Shown one piece after another: positions 34,493 through 44,372 of a stretch of 64,000 bases of DNA. Every line of letters begins with the position of its first letter. Position 1 is the first letter of the stretch. The notes beneath the pieces were generated by a model, which ran no database searches, was not told where the DNA came from, and saw only the letters and a program-made list of their open reading frames with translations. This DNA is from an uncultured Allomuricauda sp. (GTDB taxonomy: Bacteria; Bacteroidota; Bacteroidia; Flavobacteriales; Flavobacteriaceae), in assembly GCF_947499585.1 (NCBI RefSeq), contig NZ_CANMOO010000003.1:248001-312000 (forward strand), given 5' to 3'. The position numbers were made by a program, and so were the translations under genes.

Positions 34493-35854
34493 ATGAAAAA
34501 GGTTTTATACCGCCATCTTTTTTCTAAAGTTTTAGGTTTATCCCTCCTAGTTTTTCCCACTTCGTTTTATGCACAAGAAGAAGCTGCTTCAGTAGAAGTT
34601 GTTGTTGAAGACGCTGGTACTGCAGGAGGAGATGTTGCAAAAGGTAAACAGTTGTTTAATCAAAACTGTGCCGCATGTCATGCTCTGAATCGTAAGATGA
34701 CAGGTCCTGCATTGGCAAATGTGGAGGCTAGATTGGCTGAGGATGAAGGTTTGGACAAAGAATGGCTTTATGCTTGGATAAAGAATAGTCCTGGAATGAT
34801 TAAGGCTGGGGATGCTTATGCTGTCAAAACATACGCGGAGTACAATCAAGCGGCTATGACTGCTTTTCCAACATTGTCCAATGCAGATATAGATGATATT
34901 TTGGCGTATACGGCTGCTCCGCCACCAGCGCCTGCGGTTGCTGCGGTCGCTGATTCTGTTGGAGAGCAGGGGGGATCTTCCGGGGGTGTATCAAATGAAA
35001 TTATTTTAGGTGCACTTACGCTTGTTTTCGCTCTTTTGGTCATCATGTTGATTTTGGTGAACAATACATTAAGACGTATTGCTGAAGCCAATGGAGTGGT
35101 GTTAGAGAAAGAAAAAGCTGAAAAACGTACTCCAATATGGAAAGCTTTCGCACAAAATCAGTTTTTGGTTTTGGTGAGTGCTATTTTCTTGCTGTTGGCG
35201 AGTGCTTACTTTGCTTACGGTTGGATGATGCAAGTTGGTGTTGATCAAGGGTACGCTCCTGTGCAACCCATCCATTATTCGCACAAAATACACGCTGGAG
35301 ATAATAAAATTGAATGTAAATATTGCCACTCTTCGGCAAGGGTTTCAAAACATTCTGGAATACCATCTTTAAATGTTTGTATGAATTGTCATAAATCCAT
35401 TTATGAATATCAAGGCAATCCCGAAGGGCCAAGTGCAGAAGATATTGCAAATGGTCATACCAATGAATTCTATACTGGTGAAATCAAAAAACTGTATAAA
35501 GCGGTTGGTTGGGATGAAGAAAACCAAAAATATACTGGTGAAACTCAACCTGTAGAATGGGTTAGAATCCATAACCTACCGGATTTCGCCTATTTCAATC
35601 ACTCACAACACGTTTCCGTAGCAGGAATAGAATGTCAAACTTGTCATGGCCCTGTAGAGGTAATGGAAGTGATGTACCAATTTGCTCCGCTAACAATGGG
35701 ATGGTGTATAAATTGCCACAGAGATACCAATGTGAAAGTGGAGGGCAATGAGTACTATACGGCCATTCATGAAGAGCTATCCAAAAAGTACGGGGTCGAT
35801 AAGTTGACCGCTGCTATGATGGGCGGTTTGGAATGTGGTAAGTGTCACTATTAA
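34493..35854 (+). CDS. actA: Alternative complex III subunit ActA, multihaem cytochrome c with extra N-terminal haem domain
   Basis: The 453-residue protein has six CxxCH haem sites: CAACH at 59-63 in an N-terminal monohaem domain, then CKYCH, CMNCH, CQTCH, CINCH and CGKCH in the C-terminal pentahaem part. An N-terminal signal sequence and two membrane helices (about 172-195 and 225-245) lie between. ActA passes electrons within the quinol:cytochrome c oxidoreductase. It leads the operon actABCDEF-coxBA. The N-terminal cytochrome c domain is fused here, giving six haems on one chain. Confidence 0.93.
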   Translation: MKKVLYRHLFSKVLGLSLLVFPTSFYAQEEAASVEVVVEDAGTAGGDVAKGKQLFNQNCAACHALNRKMTGPALANVEARLAEDEGLDKEWLYAWIKNSPGMIKAGDAYAVKTYAEYNQAAMTAFPTLSNADIDDILAYTAAPPPAPAVAAVADSVGEQGGSSGGVSNEIILGALTLVFALLVIMLILVNNTLRRIAEANGVVLEKEKAEKRTPIWKAFAQNQFLVLVSAIFLLLASAYFAYGWMMQVGVDQGYAPVQPIHYSHKIHAGDNKIECKYCHSSARVSKHSGIPSLNVCMNCHKSIYEYQGNPEGPSAEDIANGHTNEFYTGEIKKLYKAVGWDEENQKYTGETQPVEWVRIHNLPDFAYFNHSQHVSVAGIECQTCHGPVEVMEVMYQFAPLTMGWCINCHRDTNVKVEGNEYYTAIHEELSKKYGVDKLTAAMMGGLECGKCHY

Positions 35855-35887
35855 GAATTAAAAAGAAGATAATCTCAGATATATCGT

Positions 35888-38800
35888 ATGGCATCAAACA
35901 AAAAATATTGGAAAAGCGAAGCGGAGTTAAATCCGAACGATTCCATTGTTGAGGCGCTAAGACAAAACGAATTTACAGAACAGATTCCCGTTGATGAGTT
36001 TTTAGGCGACAAGGAAAACTTGTCAGCTTCCACTACCAACAGAAGGGACTTCTTAAAATATGTGGGTTTCAGTACGGCGGCAGCAACAGTTGCAGCCTGT
36101 GAAGGACCTGTTCATAAGTCTATTCCTTATGTTGTTCAACCAGACAGGATTGTACCAGGAGTTGCTAATTACTATGCGACTACAATTGCTGACGGACATG
36201 ATTTTGCCAGTATTCTGGTTAAGACCAGGGAAGGAAGACCTATTAAAATTGAAAATAATACAGAGGCTAAAGTAAGTGGTAGTGCAAATGCAAGAGTTCA
36301 AGCTTCTGTGCTTTCATTATATGATAGCACAAGGGTGCAAGGGCCTTCTGCCAATGGTGAGCCTATTGAGTGGAAAGATTTGGATAATAGAATTAAAGGA
36401 GGTCTTACCGCTGCTAAAAATTCTGGAAAACAAATTGCATTATTGACCCAAACATACGCAAGCCCTTCTACTGATAAATTGATTGCTGAGTTTAAGGCTA
36501 GCTATGGTGAAAATGTAAACCATGTAGCGTATGATGCTATTTCTGAGGATGCCGCATTAAATGCATTTAATACCGCTTATGGTGAGCGTGCTTTACCAGA
36601 TTATGATTTTGAGAAAGCAGATCTGATAGTTTCTTTTGGTGCAGATTTCTTAGGAGATTGGCAAGGAGGAGGATATGATGATGGCTACGCTAGAGGACGT
36701 GTTCCTAAGCATGGAAAAATGTCTAAGCATGTTCAGCTAGAATCCAATATGTCATTGACAGGGGCTAATGCAGACAAGCGTTACCCAATGACGCCAACAC
36801 AGCAAAAAATTGCTTTGGCAAAGTTGTATGGAAAATTAAATGGCAGTAACGTTGGGGGAGGAACTTCTGATGTTGATGCAGCGGTTGAAAGCATCGCAGC
36901 TCAAATTAGAAAAGCTGGTAGTAAAGCTGTTGTTGTTACTGGACTAAATGATATCAATGCGCAAACTGTTGTGCTTGCAATTAATAAATTGTTGGCTAGT
37001 GAAGCTTTTGATACAGAGAATCCTAGATATGTTCGCCAAGGAGATAGCGCTAAAGTGACAAAATTGGTTGCAGATATGAATGCTGGCCGTGTAGGAGTTT
37101 TGATTATGGACGGTGTAAATCCAGTTTATTCGCTACCAAATTCAGCGGATTTTGTATCTGGACTTGATAAGGTTGATGTTTCTGTAAGTTTTGCATTTAA
37201 TAATGATGAAACTGCACAGGCGTCCAAGTATGTTGCAGCTGCTTCCCATTACTTAGAGTCTTGGGGCGATGCGCAATTCAAAAAAGGACATTACAGTCTA
37301 GCACAACCTGCTATTCGCGAGCTTTTTGATACAAGACAGTTTCAAACAGCTTTGCTTACATGGATGGGCAGCGAAAAAACATATTACGAATACATAAAAG
37401 AAACATGGACTGCAGAAGTGCTGCAAGAATCTGATTGGAATAAAGCATTGCAGGATGGGGTATTTACTGCGCCTGTTGCTCCAGAAATCGATGAGCAGCC
37501 AGTAGCGGTTTCTGCTGATGTAGAAGAAGTGCAAGAAAGCATTGTTCCTATTGCTTCAGCTATACGTTCCTTAGTGAATACAACAAGTTCTGGAACAGAA
37601 TTGGTTTTGTATTCTAAAGTGGGAATGGGAGATGGTCGTCAAGCCAATAACCCATGGTTGCAAGAATTCCCTGATCCAATTACCAGAGTTTCATGGGATA
37701 ACTATGTGACGGTTTCCAAGTCAGATGCAGAAGCTTTGGGTATGGAAAACTTTAATGTGGCCGATGGAGGTTTAAATGGAAGCTATGCAAAACTAACTGT
37801 TGATGGTGCTGTTTTGGATAATGTCGCAGTGATCATCCAGCCAGGTCAAGCTCCCGGTACAGTCGGTCTTTCATTTGGTTATGGTAAACAAGCTGGAATG
37901 AAAGCTGAAATGGCGACTGGAGTAAATGCATTTTCACTTTACAACAATTTCAACAACGTACAATCGGTTAGCATAGAAAAAGCTGAAGGAACACATGAAT
38001 TTGCTTGTGTTCAGTTGCATAAAACATTAATGGGTAGAGGGGATATTATCAAGGAAACTACCTTGGAAATCTTCAACACCAAAGATCATCACGAGTGGAA
38101 TGCAGTTCCACAGGTATCCAAAGATCACCAAGAAATTCCTGTTACCTCGCCAGATGCGGATTTATGGCAAGAATTTGATCGTTCTATTGGGCATCACTTT
38201 AACTTATCCATCGATTTAAATTCTTGTACAGGTTGTGGAGCATGCGTTATTGCTTGCCATGCAGAAAATAATGTTCCTGTTGTTGGAAAAGAAGAAATCA
38301 GAAAATCAAGAGATATGCACTGGTTGCGTATTGATAGATACTATTCATCTGAAGAATCTTTTGAGCAGGATAATGAGAAAAAGGATAACATGGATGGCCT
38401 TTGGGGTGATAATGGTTCCTTGGGTGGATTTAGAGAGATGGAAGATGCATCGGCAAATCCTCAAGTAGCATTTCAACCTGTTATGTGTCAACACTGTAAC
38501 CATGCACCTTGTGAAACAGTTTGTCCGGTAGCGGCAACTTCTCACGGTAGACAAGGTCAGAACCAAATGGCATACAACCGTTGTGTAGGTACAAGATACT
38601 GTGCCAACAACTGTCCATATAAAGTACGTAGATTCAACTGGTTCTTGTATTATGACAATGACGAGTTTGACTACAATATGAATAATGACCTAGGGAAAAT
38701 GGTCATTAATCCTGATGTTAATGTACGTTCAAGAGGGGTAATGGAAAAATGTTCTATGTGTATTCAAATGACACAGAAGACCATTTTAGATGCTAAGAGG

Positions 38801-39010
38801 GATGGACGTGTAATTAAAGATGGAGAATTCCAAACAGCTTGCTCATCTGCATGTAGCAGCGGAGCTATGGTATTTGGAGACATCAATGATAAAGAAAGTA
38901 AGATTGCCGAGTTGAAGGAAAATGATAGAATGTATCACCTATTAGAGCATGTGGGCACAAAGCCCAATGTGTTCTACCATGTTAAGGTGAGAAATACGAA
39001 CGAGGCTTAA
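35888..39010 (+). CDS. actB: Alternative complex III subunit ActB, molybdopterin oxidoreductase-like / iron-sulfur protein
   Basis: The 1040-residue protein begins with a twin-arginine segment RRDFLKYVGFSTAAA (residues 52-66) and a Cys at 71, suggesting Tat export and lipid anchoring. The middle portion follows the molybdopterin oxidoreductase fold, which in this complex has no cofactor in known structures. The C-terminal 300 residues hold ferredoxin-type clusters: CTGCGACVIACH, CQHCNHAPCETVCP, CVGTRYCANNCP and CSMCIQM with a later CSSAC. It relays electrons from quinol toward ActA. Confidence 0.94.
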   Translation: MASNKKYWKSEAELNPNDSIVEALRQNEFTEQIPVDEFLGDKENLSASTTNRRDFLKYVGFSTAAATVAACEGPVHKSIPYVVQPDRIVPGVANYYATTIADGHDFASILVKTREGRPIKIENNTEAKVSGSANARVQASVLSLYDSTRVQGPSANGEPIEWKDLDNRIKGGLTAAKNSGKQIALLTQTYASPSTDKLIAEFKASYGENVNHVAYDAISEDAALNAFNTAYGERALPDYDFEKADLIVSFGADFLGDWQGGGYDDGYARGRVPKHGKMSKHVQLESNMSLTGANADKRYPMTPTQQKIALAKLYGKLNGSNVGGGTSDVDAAVESIAAQIRKAGSKAVVVTGLNDINAQTVVLAINKLLASEAFDTENPRYVRQGDSAKVTKLVADMNAGRVGVLIMDGVNPVYSLPNSADFVSGLDKVDVSVSFAFNNDETAQASKYVAAASHYLESWGDAQFKKGHYSLAQPAIRELFDTRQFQTALLTWMGSEKTYYEYIKETWTAEVLQESDWNKALQDGVFTAPVAPEIDEQPVAVSADVEEVQESIVPIASAIRSLVNTTSSGTELVLYSKVGMGDGRQANNPWLQEFPDPITRVSWDNYVTVSKSDAEALGMENFNVADGGLNGSYAKLTVDGAVLDNVAVIIQPGQAPGTVGLSFGYGKQAGMKAEMATGVNAFSLYNNFNNVQSVSIEKAEGTHEFACVQLHKTLMGRGDIIKETTLEIFNTKDHHEWNAVPQVSKDHQEIPVTSPDADLWQEFDRSIGHHFNLSIDLNSCTGCGACVIACHAENNVPVVGKEEIRKSRDMHWLRIDRYYSSEESFEQDNEKKDNMDGLWGDNGSLGGFREMEDASANPQVAFQPVMCQHCNHAPCETVCPVAATSHGRQGQNQMAYNRCVGTRYCANNCPYKVRRFNWFLYYDNDEFDYNMNNDLGKMVINPDVNVRSRGVMEKCSMCIQMTQKTILDAKRDGRVIKDGEFQTACSSACSSGAMVFGDINDKESKIAELKENDRMYHLLEHVGTKPNVFYHVKVRNTNEA

Positions 39011-39043
39011 TCAATAAATAAGAAAGTAACTAGAAGATAAATT

Positions 39044-40771
39044 ATGGCGTCGCATTACGAAGCACCTATTCGAAAGCCCTTAGTACTTGGAGATAAAGGA
39101 TACCATGACGTTACCGTGGATATCGCAGCTCCTGTGGAGGGAAAGGCCAACAAACATTGGTGGATTGTATTTACCATTGCTTTAGTTGCATTCCTTTGGG
39201 GTCTAGGATGTATTATTTATACCATTTCCACAGGTATTGGGGTTTGGGGTCTTAATAAGACCGTAAACTGGGCCTGGGATATTACAAACTTTGTTTGGTG
39301 GGTAGGTATTGGTCATGCAGGAACACTGATTTCTGCAGTATTGCTCTTATTTAGACAGAAATGGAGAATGGCAATTAACCGTTCTGCAGAAGCGATGACC
39401 ATATTTTCGGTAATTCAAGCGGGATTGTTCCCTATCATTCACATGGGGCGTCCTTGGTTGGCTTATTGGGTGCTTCCAATTCCTAACCAATTTGGTTCGT
39501 TATGGGTAAACTTTAACTCGCCATTGCTTTGGGATGTATTTGCGATTTCAACGTATTTATCCGTTTCCTTGGTATTCTGGTGGACAGGTTTGTTGCCGGA
39601 TTTTGCAATGATTCGTGATAGAGCTGTTAAACCATTTCAAAAGAAAATATATAGCTTACTAAGTTTTGGATGGACTGGTAGAGCCAAAGATTGGCAACGT
39701 TTTGAAGAAGTTTCATTGGTTTTGGCAGGTTTGGCAACACCACTTGTACTTTCTGTACATACCATTGTATCCTTTGACTTTGCTACATCTGTAATTCCAG
39801 GATGGCATACCACTATATTCCCACCTTACTTTGTTGCAGGTGCAATTTTCTCTGGATTTGCTATGGTAAACACTTTACTTATCATCATGAGAAAAGTGTG
39901 TAGCCTTGAAGCCTATATAACCGTTCAGCATATTGAGTTAATGAACATTGTAATCATGATTACAGGTTCTATAGTGGGGTGTGCCTATATTACAGAATTA
40001 TTCATTGCTTGGTATTCTGGAGTTGAATACGAACAGTACGCATTCCTAAATAGGGCAACAGGACCTTACTGGTGGGCTTATTGGTCTATGATGACTTGTA
40101 ATGTGTTTTCGCCACAGTTCATGTGGTTCAAAAAATTGCGTACCAGTATCATGTTCTCATTCTTCATTTCCATTGTAGTAAACATAGGAATGTGGTTTGA
40201 ACGATTTGTAATCATTGTTACTTCTCTACATAGAGATTACTTGCCATCTTCTTGGACCATGTTCTCTCCAACATTTGTAGATATTGGAATATTTATCGGC
40301 ACCATAGGCTTCTTCTTTGTTTTGTTCCTGTTATATTCAAGAACATTCCCTGTAATTGCACAGGCAGAGGTTAAATCAATTTTGAAGGCATCAGGAGAGA
40401 AGTACAAGAAACTTAGGGATGCTGGAAAACCTTTATACGAAATGCCAGCTGTAAAAGGTGAGGTAAAGAAAGAAAAGGCTCCAAAAGTAGAAAAGGACAA
40501 TCCTGATGAAAAGAAAGTTTCCTCCTTATTAGATACCATTGGTGTATTTAATGCGGATACTGAAACTGCAGACGATTTGAAGAAAGTAAAAGGTATAGGG
40601 CCTCAAATGGAACAGACCTTGAACCAGATAGGAATTTTTACGTTCGCGCAAGTGAGTAAAATGACCGAAAAAGAATATGATTTGTTGGACTCTATTACCG
40701 GTTCGTTCCCTGGAAGGGCGCAACGTGATGATTGGGCGGGACAAGCAAAAAAATTAAACGTTAAAAAATAG
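39044..40771 (+). CDS. actC: Alternative complex III subunit ActC (NrfD-like) with C-terminal helix-hairpin-helix tail
   Basis: The first 460 or so residues form the NrfD/PsrC-type membrane subunit with about ten helices (WWIVFTIALVAFLWGLGCII, HMGRPWLAYWVLPIPNQFGS), the presumed quinol site. A charged Lys/Glu linker follows. Residues about 510-575 form a soluble tail starting DDLKKVKGIGPQMEQTL, much like the tail of ribosomal protein S2 at 424-672. The frame is continuous. An NrfD protein has no obvious need for this domain; its role is unknown. Confidence 0.94.
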   Translation: MASHYEAPIRKPLVLGDKGYHDVTVDIAAPVEGKANKHWWIVFTIALVAFLWGLGCIIYTISTGIGVWGLNKTVNWAWDITNFVWWVGIGHAGTLISAVLLLFRQKWRMAINRSAEAMTIFSVIQAGLFPIIHMGRPWLAYWVLPIPNQFGSLWVNFNSPLLWDVFAISTYLSVSLVFWWTGLLPDFAMIRDRAVKPFQKKIYSLLSFGWTGRAKDWQRFEEVSLVLAGLATPLVLSVHTIVSFDFATSVIPGWHTTIFPPYFVAGAIFSGFAMVNTLLIIMRKVCSLEAYITVQHIELMNIVIMITGSIVGCAYITELFIAWYSGVEYEQYAFLNRATGPYWWAYWSMMTCNVFSPQFMWFKKLRTSIMFSFFISIVVNIGMWFERFVIIVTSLHRDYLPSSWTMFSPTFVDIGIFIGTIGFFFVLFLLYSRTFPVIAQAEVKSILKASGEKYKKLRDAGKPLYEMPAVKGEVKKEKAPKVEKDNPDEKKVSSLLDTIGVFNADTETADDLKKVKGIGPQMEQTLNQIGIFTFAQVSKMTEKEYDLLDSITGSFPGRAQRDDWAGQAKKLNVKK

Positions 40772-40773
40772 TT

Positions 40774-41301
40774 ATGGCATCTAAAGTTATACATGCACTT
40801 TATACTGATGATGATGTGTTGATGCATGCCGTAAAGAAGGTAAGAGCAGAACACCATCATATTGATGAAGTGTATACACCTTTTCCAGTGCATGGTTTAG
40901 ACAAGGCATTGGGTCTAGAAGATACTCGTATAGCAATCACTTCTTTTATGTACGGTTGTTTGGGCCTTATTGTGGCTATTGTTATGATGAATTATATCAT
41001 GATTGATGATTGGCCCCAGGATATTGGAGGTAAACCAAGTTTTACTTATTTGGAAAACATGCCCGCCTTTGTGCCAATTATGTTTGAGTTAACGGTATTC
41101 TTCGCTGCCCACTTAATGGTTATCACGTTTTATTTAAGAAGTAGAATGTGGCCATTCAAAAAAGCGGAAAATCCAGATGTAAGAACTACGGATGACCATT
41201 TCTTAATGGAAATAGGAGTTCACAATAACGAGAAAGAGCTTACTGCTTTGTTGTGGGATACAGGAGCTGTGGAAATAAATGTTACAGAAAAGGAGTCATA
41301 A
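40774..41301 (+). CDS. actD: Alternative complex III subunit ActD (DUF3341)
   Basis: The 175-residue protein has an N-terminal cytosolic part (ALYTDDDVLMHAVKKVR, EVYTPFPVHGLD) and two membrane helices (ITSFMYGCLGLIVAIVMM, FVPIMFELTVFFAAHLMVI), the DUF3341 arrangement. It starts 2 bases after actC, so it is translationally linked. Confidence 0.93.
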   Translation: MASKVIHALYTDDDVLMHAVKKVRAEHHHIDEVYTPFPVHGLDKALGLEDTRIAITSFMYGCLGLIVAIVMMNYIMIDDWPQDIGGKPSFTYLENMPAFVPIMFELTVFFAAHLMVITFYLRSRMWPFKKAENPDVRTTDDHFLMEIGVHNNEKELTALLWDTGAVEINVTEKES

Positions 41302-41305
41302 AAAT

Positions 41306-41875
41306 ATGAAGCATTTAGGTAAAATAGGTATTGTCTTAGTTTTGGTCCTGTCTATGGCTGCTTGCGCTGACAAGAACAGTCCAAACTACCAGTATATGCC
41401 CAATATGTATGAACCTGTTGGATACGAAACCTATCAGGGAGTTGACAATGGATTGTTTCCAAATGGGACAGAAGCTATGCTCCCTGCAGAAAACACTATC
41501 CCTAGAGGGTATATGCCATACAAATTTGAGAATACTCCTGGAGGAAAAGATTTGGCAAGATTGGATGTGAGCCCACTGGACTCATTGCAAAGCGAGGCCA
41601 ATTTGGCAATAGGAAAAGAGCTTTATGATATCTATTGTGCAATTTGTCACGGACCAAAAGGTAAGGGGCAAGGTACATTGGTGAAAAGAGAAAAGATATT
41701 GGGTGTTCCTAGCTACGATGATGTTGCACGTAACATTAACGTAGGTAGCACATATCATACAATTTATTATGGATTAAACTCAATGGGTTCTTATGCATCT
41801 CAATTTGCTAATGAAGAAGAGATGTGGCAAGTGTCCGAGTACGTAATGAAGTTAAAGGAAGACCTAACAAAATAA
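41306..41875 (+). CDS. actE: Alternative complex III subunit ActE, monohaem cytochrome c lipoprotein
   Basis: From the ATG at 41306 (4 bases after actD) the protein is 189 residues with a lipoprotein leader ending at Cys20 (VLVLSMAAC). A cytochrome c domain has CAICHGPKGKGQG and a downstream Met ligand region (LNSMGSYA). An upstream start at 41279 would overlap actD and bury the leader, so I reject it. Confidence 0.93.
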   Translation: MKHLGKIGIVLVLVLSMAACADKNSPNYQYMPNMYEPVGYETYQGVDNGLFPNGTEAMLPAENTIPRGYMPYKFENTPGGKDLARLDVSPLDSLQSEANLAIGKELYDIYCAICHGPKGKGQGTLVKREKILGVPSYDDVARNINVGSTYHTIYYGLNSMGSYASQFANEEEMWQVSEYVMKLKEDLTK

Positions 41876-41892
41876 TTGGATAAGAGTATACT

Positions 41893-43245
41893 ATGTACAC
41901 GTTTTCAAACAGACTAAAAATAGGATCTTTCATTGCAATGGCAGTTGGATTGATTTGTTTAGCAACAGGTTTTTTATCCGCTCCCAGTACCGTGGAAGAA
42001 GCTAAGGCAATGGTGGCCTCAGCACATGATGATGGTCATGGAGGTGGACATGGCGAAGAAGCTTCAAGTCATGCTGCCGAAGACCATTCAGGAAAAGATG
42101 CGCACGGTGAAGCTTCAACACATGGAGAAGAGCATGACGCATCACATGATGAACATTTGTTGCACCAATTACAAAATAGACCTTGGTCTGCATTATATGT
42201 AGCTGCCTTTTTCTTTTTTATGATATCACTGGGTGTATTGGCCTTTTATGCCATTCAACGTGCAGCTCAAGCCGGTTGGTCACCCTTGTTATTCAGGGTA
42301 ATGGAAGGTATTACTGCATATTTGGTTCCTGGAGGAATAATTGTATTTGTCATTTTGTTGCTTTCTGTACTGCACATGAACCATATGTTTGTTTGGATGG
42401 ATGCTGATGTTGTTGCTCATGATAAATTGTTACAAGGGAAAGCAGGGTATTTGAATCCTACTTTTTTCCTGATTCGTGCTGCTATTTTCTTGGGCGGTTG
42501 GATTTTCTATCGTGAGTACTCCAGAAAACTTTCTTTGGCACAAGATGAGTCTGATGATAATTCAAACTTCAAATTGAATTTCAGAATCTCTGCTGCTTTC
42601 TTGGTGTTTTATTTGATTACAGAATCCATGATGTCTTGGGATTGGATCATGAGTGTAGACCCGCACTGGTTCAGTACCCTATTTGGATGGTATGTTTTCG
42701 CTAGTATGTTTGTTTCAGGAATAACCGTAATTGCTATGGTTACCATTTACTTGAAATCAAGAGGATATTTAGAAGATGTAAACAATAGCCATATTCACGA
42801 TTTGGCAAAATTCATGTTCGGTATCAGTATTTTCTGGACATATTTATGGTTTTCCCAATTTATGTTGATATGGTATGCCAACATCCCAGAAGAAGTTACT
42901 TATTTTATCACAAGAATAGAGGATTACAAATTGCCATTCTTTGGAATGCTGGCAATGAACTTTATATTCCCATTATTGGTATTGATGAACAGTGATTACA
43001 AAAGAGTAAATTGGTTTGTTATCATGGCAGGTATTGTAGTTCTCTTTGGACACTATATGGATGTTTTCAATATGATCATGCCAGCTACTGTTGGTGACCA
43101 ATGGTATATAGGATTACCTGAAATTGGAGGAATATTGTTTTTTGGAGGATTGTTTGTGTACTGGGTGTTCAACACACTTACAAAACAACCATTACAACCA
43201 AAGCGCAATCCATTTATTGAGGAAAGTAGACAATTTCATTATTAA
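41893..43245 (+). CDS. actF: Alternative complex III subunit ActF, quinol:cytochrome c oxidoreductase membrane subunit
   Basis: The 450-residue membrane protein has about ten helices and is similar in plan to ActC (LFRVMEGITAYLVPGGIIVF, SMMSWDWIMSVDPHWFSTLF). A His-rich extension in residues about 35-95 (HDDGHGGGHGEE and several HxxH runs) separates the first two helices. That insert could bind metal or simply be a flexible loop. It lies between actE and coxB. Confidence 0.92.
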   Translation: MYTFSNRLKIGSFIAMAVGLICLATGFLSAPSTVEEAKAMVASAHDDGHGGGHGEEASSHAAEDHSGKDAHGEASTHGEEHDASHDEHLLHQLQNRPWSALYVAAFFFFMISLGVLAFYAIQRAAQAGWSPLLFRVMEGITAYLVPGGIIVFVILLLSVLHMNHMFVWMDADVVAHDKLLQGKAGYLNPTFFLIRAAIFLGGWIFYREYSRKLSLAQDESDDNSNFKLNFRISAAFLVFYLITESMMSWDWIMSVDPHWFSTLFGWYVFASMFVSGITVIAMVTIYLKSRGYLEDVNNSHIHDLAKFMFGISIFWTYLWFSQFMLIWYANIPEEVTYFITRIEDYKLPFFGMLAMNFIFPLLVLMNSDYKRVNWFVIMAGIVVLFGHYMDVFNMIMPATVGDQWYIGLPEIGGILFFGGLFVYWVFNTLTKQPLQPKRNPFIEESRQFHY

Positions 43246-43272
43246 TACGATTAAGGCTTAGAAAGATATACA

Positions 43273-44331
43273 ATGACTGCATTATTAACATTGACTGTTT
43301 TAGTACTGGTAGCAATCGCAATCTGGCAAATGACCAAGATTTTTGAATTGTCCCAACTAAAATCAGAAAACACGGAGATAGCCACAGATTCAGATAATAA
43401 GTACAATGGTTATTTGTTATTCGGATTCCTGATTTTTATCTACGGAATTACCATATTTAGTTTTGCAAAATATAATAAGATGTTGCTTCCAGAAGCTTCA
43501 TCGGCTCATGGTGGTGAGTATGACCAACTCATGTGGGTATCATTTGCCATTATCTTTTTTGTACAGACAATAACACAAGCCTTACTGCATTATTTTGGAT
43601 ATAAGTATAGAGGAGAGAAAGGCAAGAAAGCACTTTTCTTTGCAGATAATGACCGCTTAGAGTTTATATGGACAATCATACCGGTTATTGTACTTGCTGG
43701 TTTAATTCTATGGGGATTATATACATGGACCAACATCATGGATATAAATGATGAAGACGATCCTTTAATTGTGGAATTATATGCCCAACAGTTTAATTGG
43801 ACAGCACGTTATGGTGGGGATGATAATGTTCTTGGAGATGCAAGTGTTCGTTTAATAGATATTGATAGAGCAAACGTTCTTGGTTTAGATGAATCTGATC
43901 CAAATACTGCAGATGACGTTATCGTAAAAGAATTGCACTTACCAGTTGGCCGTAAGGTGAACTTTATGATGCGTTCCCAAGATGTGCTTCATTCGGCATA
44001 TATGCCTCACTTTAGAGCCCAAATGAACTGTGTTCCTGGTATGATTACCCAATTCTCATTTACTCCTACAGTTACTACGGAAGAAATTCGATTGAACCCA
44101 GATGTGGTTGATAAAGTAAAAAGAACAAATGCGATAAGAGCAAAAAGGGCTGCTGCTGGTGAGCCTAATTCAGACCCATGGGAATATGATTATGTGCTAC
44201 TTTGTAATAAGATTTGCGGCAAATCCCACTATAATATGCAGATGAAGATTATAGTAGAGACCGAAGAAGAATACAATAAGTGGATGGCAGAACAGACTAC
44301 CTTTAAGGAAACTGTTACTCCCGCTGAATAA
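43273..44331 (+). CDS. coxB: Cytochrome c oxidase subunit II
   Basis: The 352-residue protein has an N-terminal hydrophobic region with three membrane segments and the CuA domain. CuA ligands are visible: the His in QDVLHSAYMPHF and the motif CNKICGKSHYNM (two Cys, His, Met). No fused cytochrome c is present. Electrons from the ActA/ActE cytochromes are expected to enter here. Confidence 0.95.
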   Translation: MTALLTLTVLVLVAIAIWQMTKIFELSQLKSENTEIATDSDNKYNGYLLFGFLIFIYGITIFSFAKYNKMLLPEASSAHGGEYDQLMWVSFAIIFFVQTITQALLHYFGYKYRGEKGKKALFFADNDRLEFIWTIIPVIVLAGLILWGLYTWTNIMDINDEDDPLIVELYAQQFNWTARYGGDDNVLGDASVRLIDIDRANVLGLDESDPNTADDVIVKELHLPVGRKVNFMMRSQDVLHSAYMPHFRAQMNCVPGMITQFSFTPTVTTEEIRLNPDVVDKVKRTNAIRAKRAAAGEPNSDPWEYDYVLLCNKICGKSHYNMQMKIIVETEEEYNKWMAEQTTFKETVTPAE

Positions 44332-44372
44332 CATAGGTTAGGAAAAGAAATAATAAAATTTTAAAAGAGATT

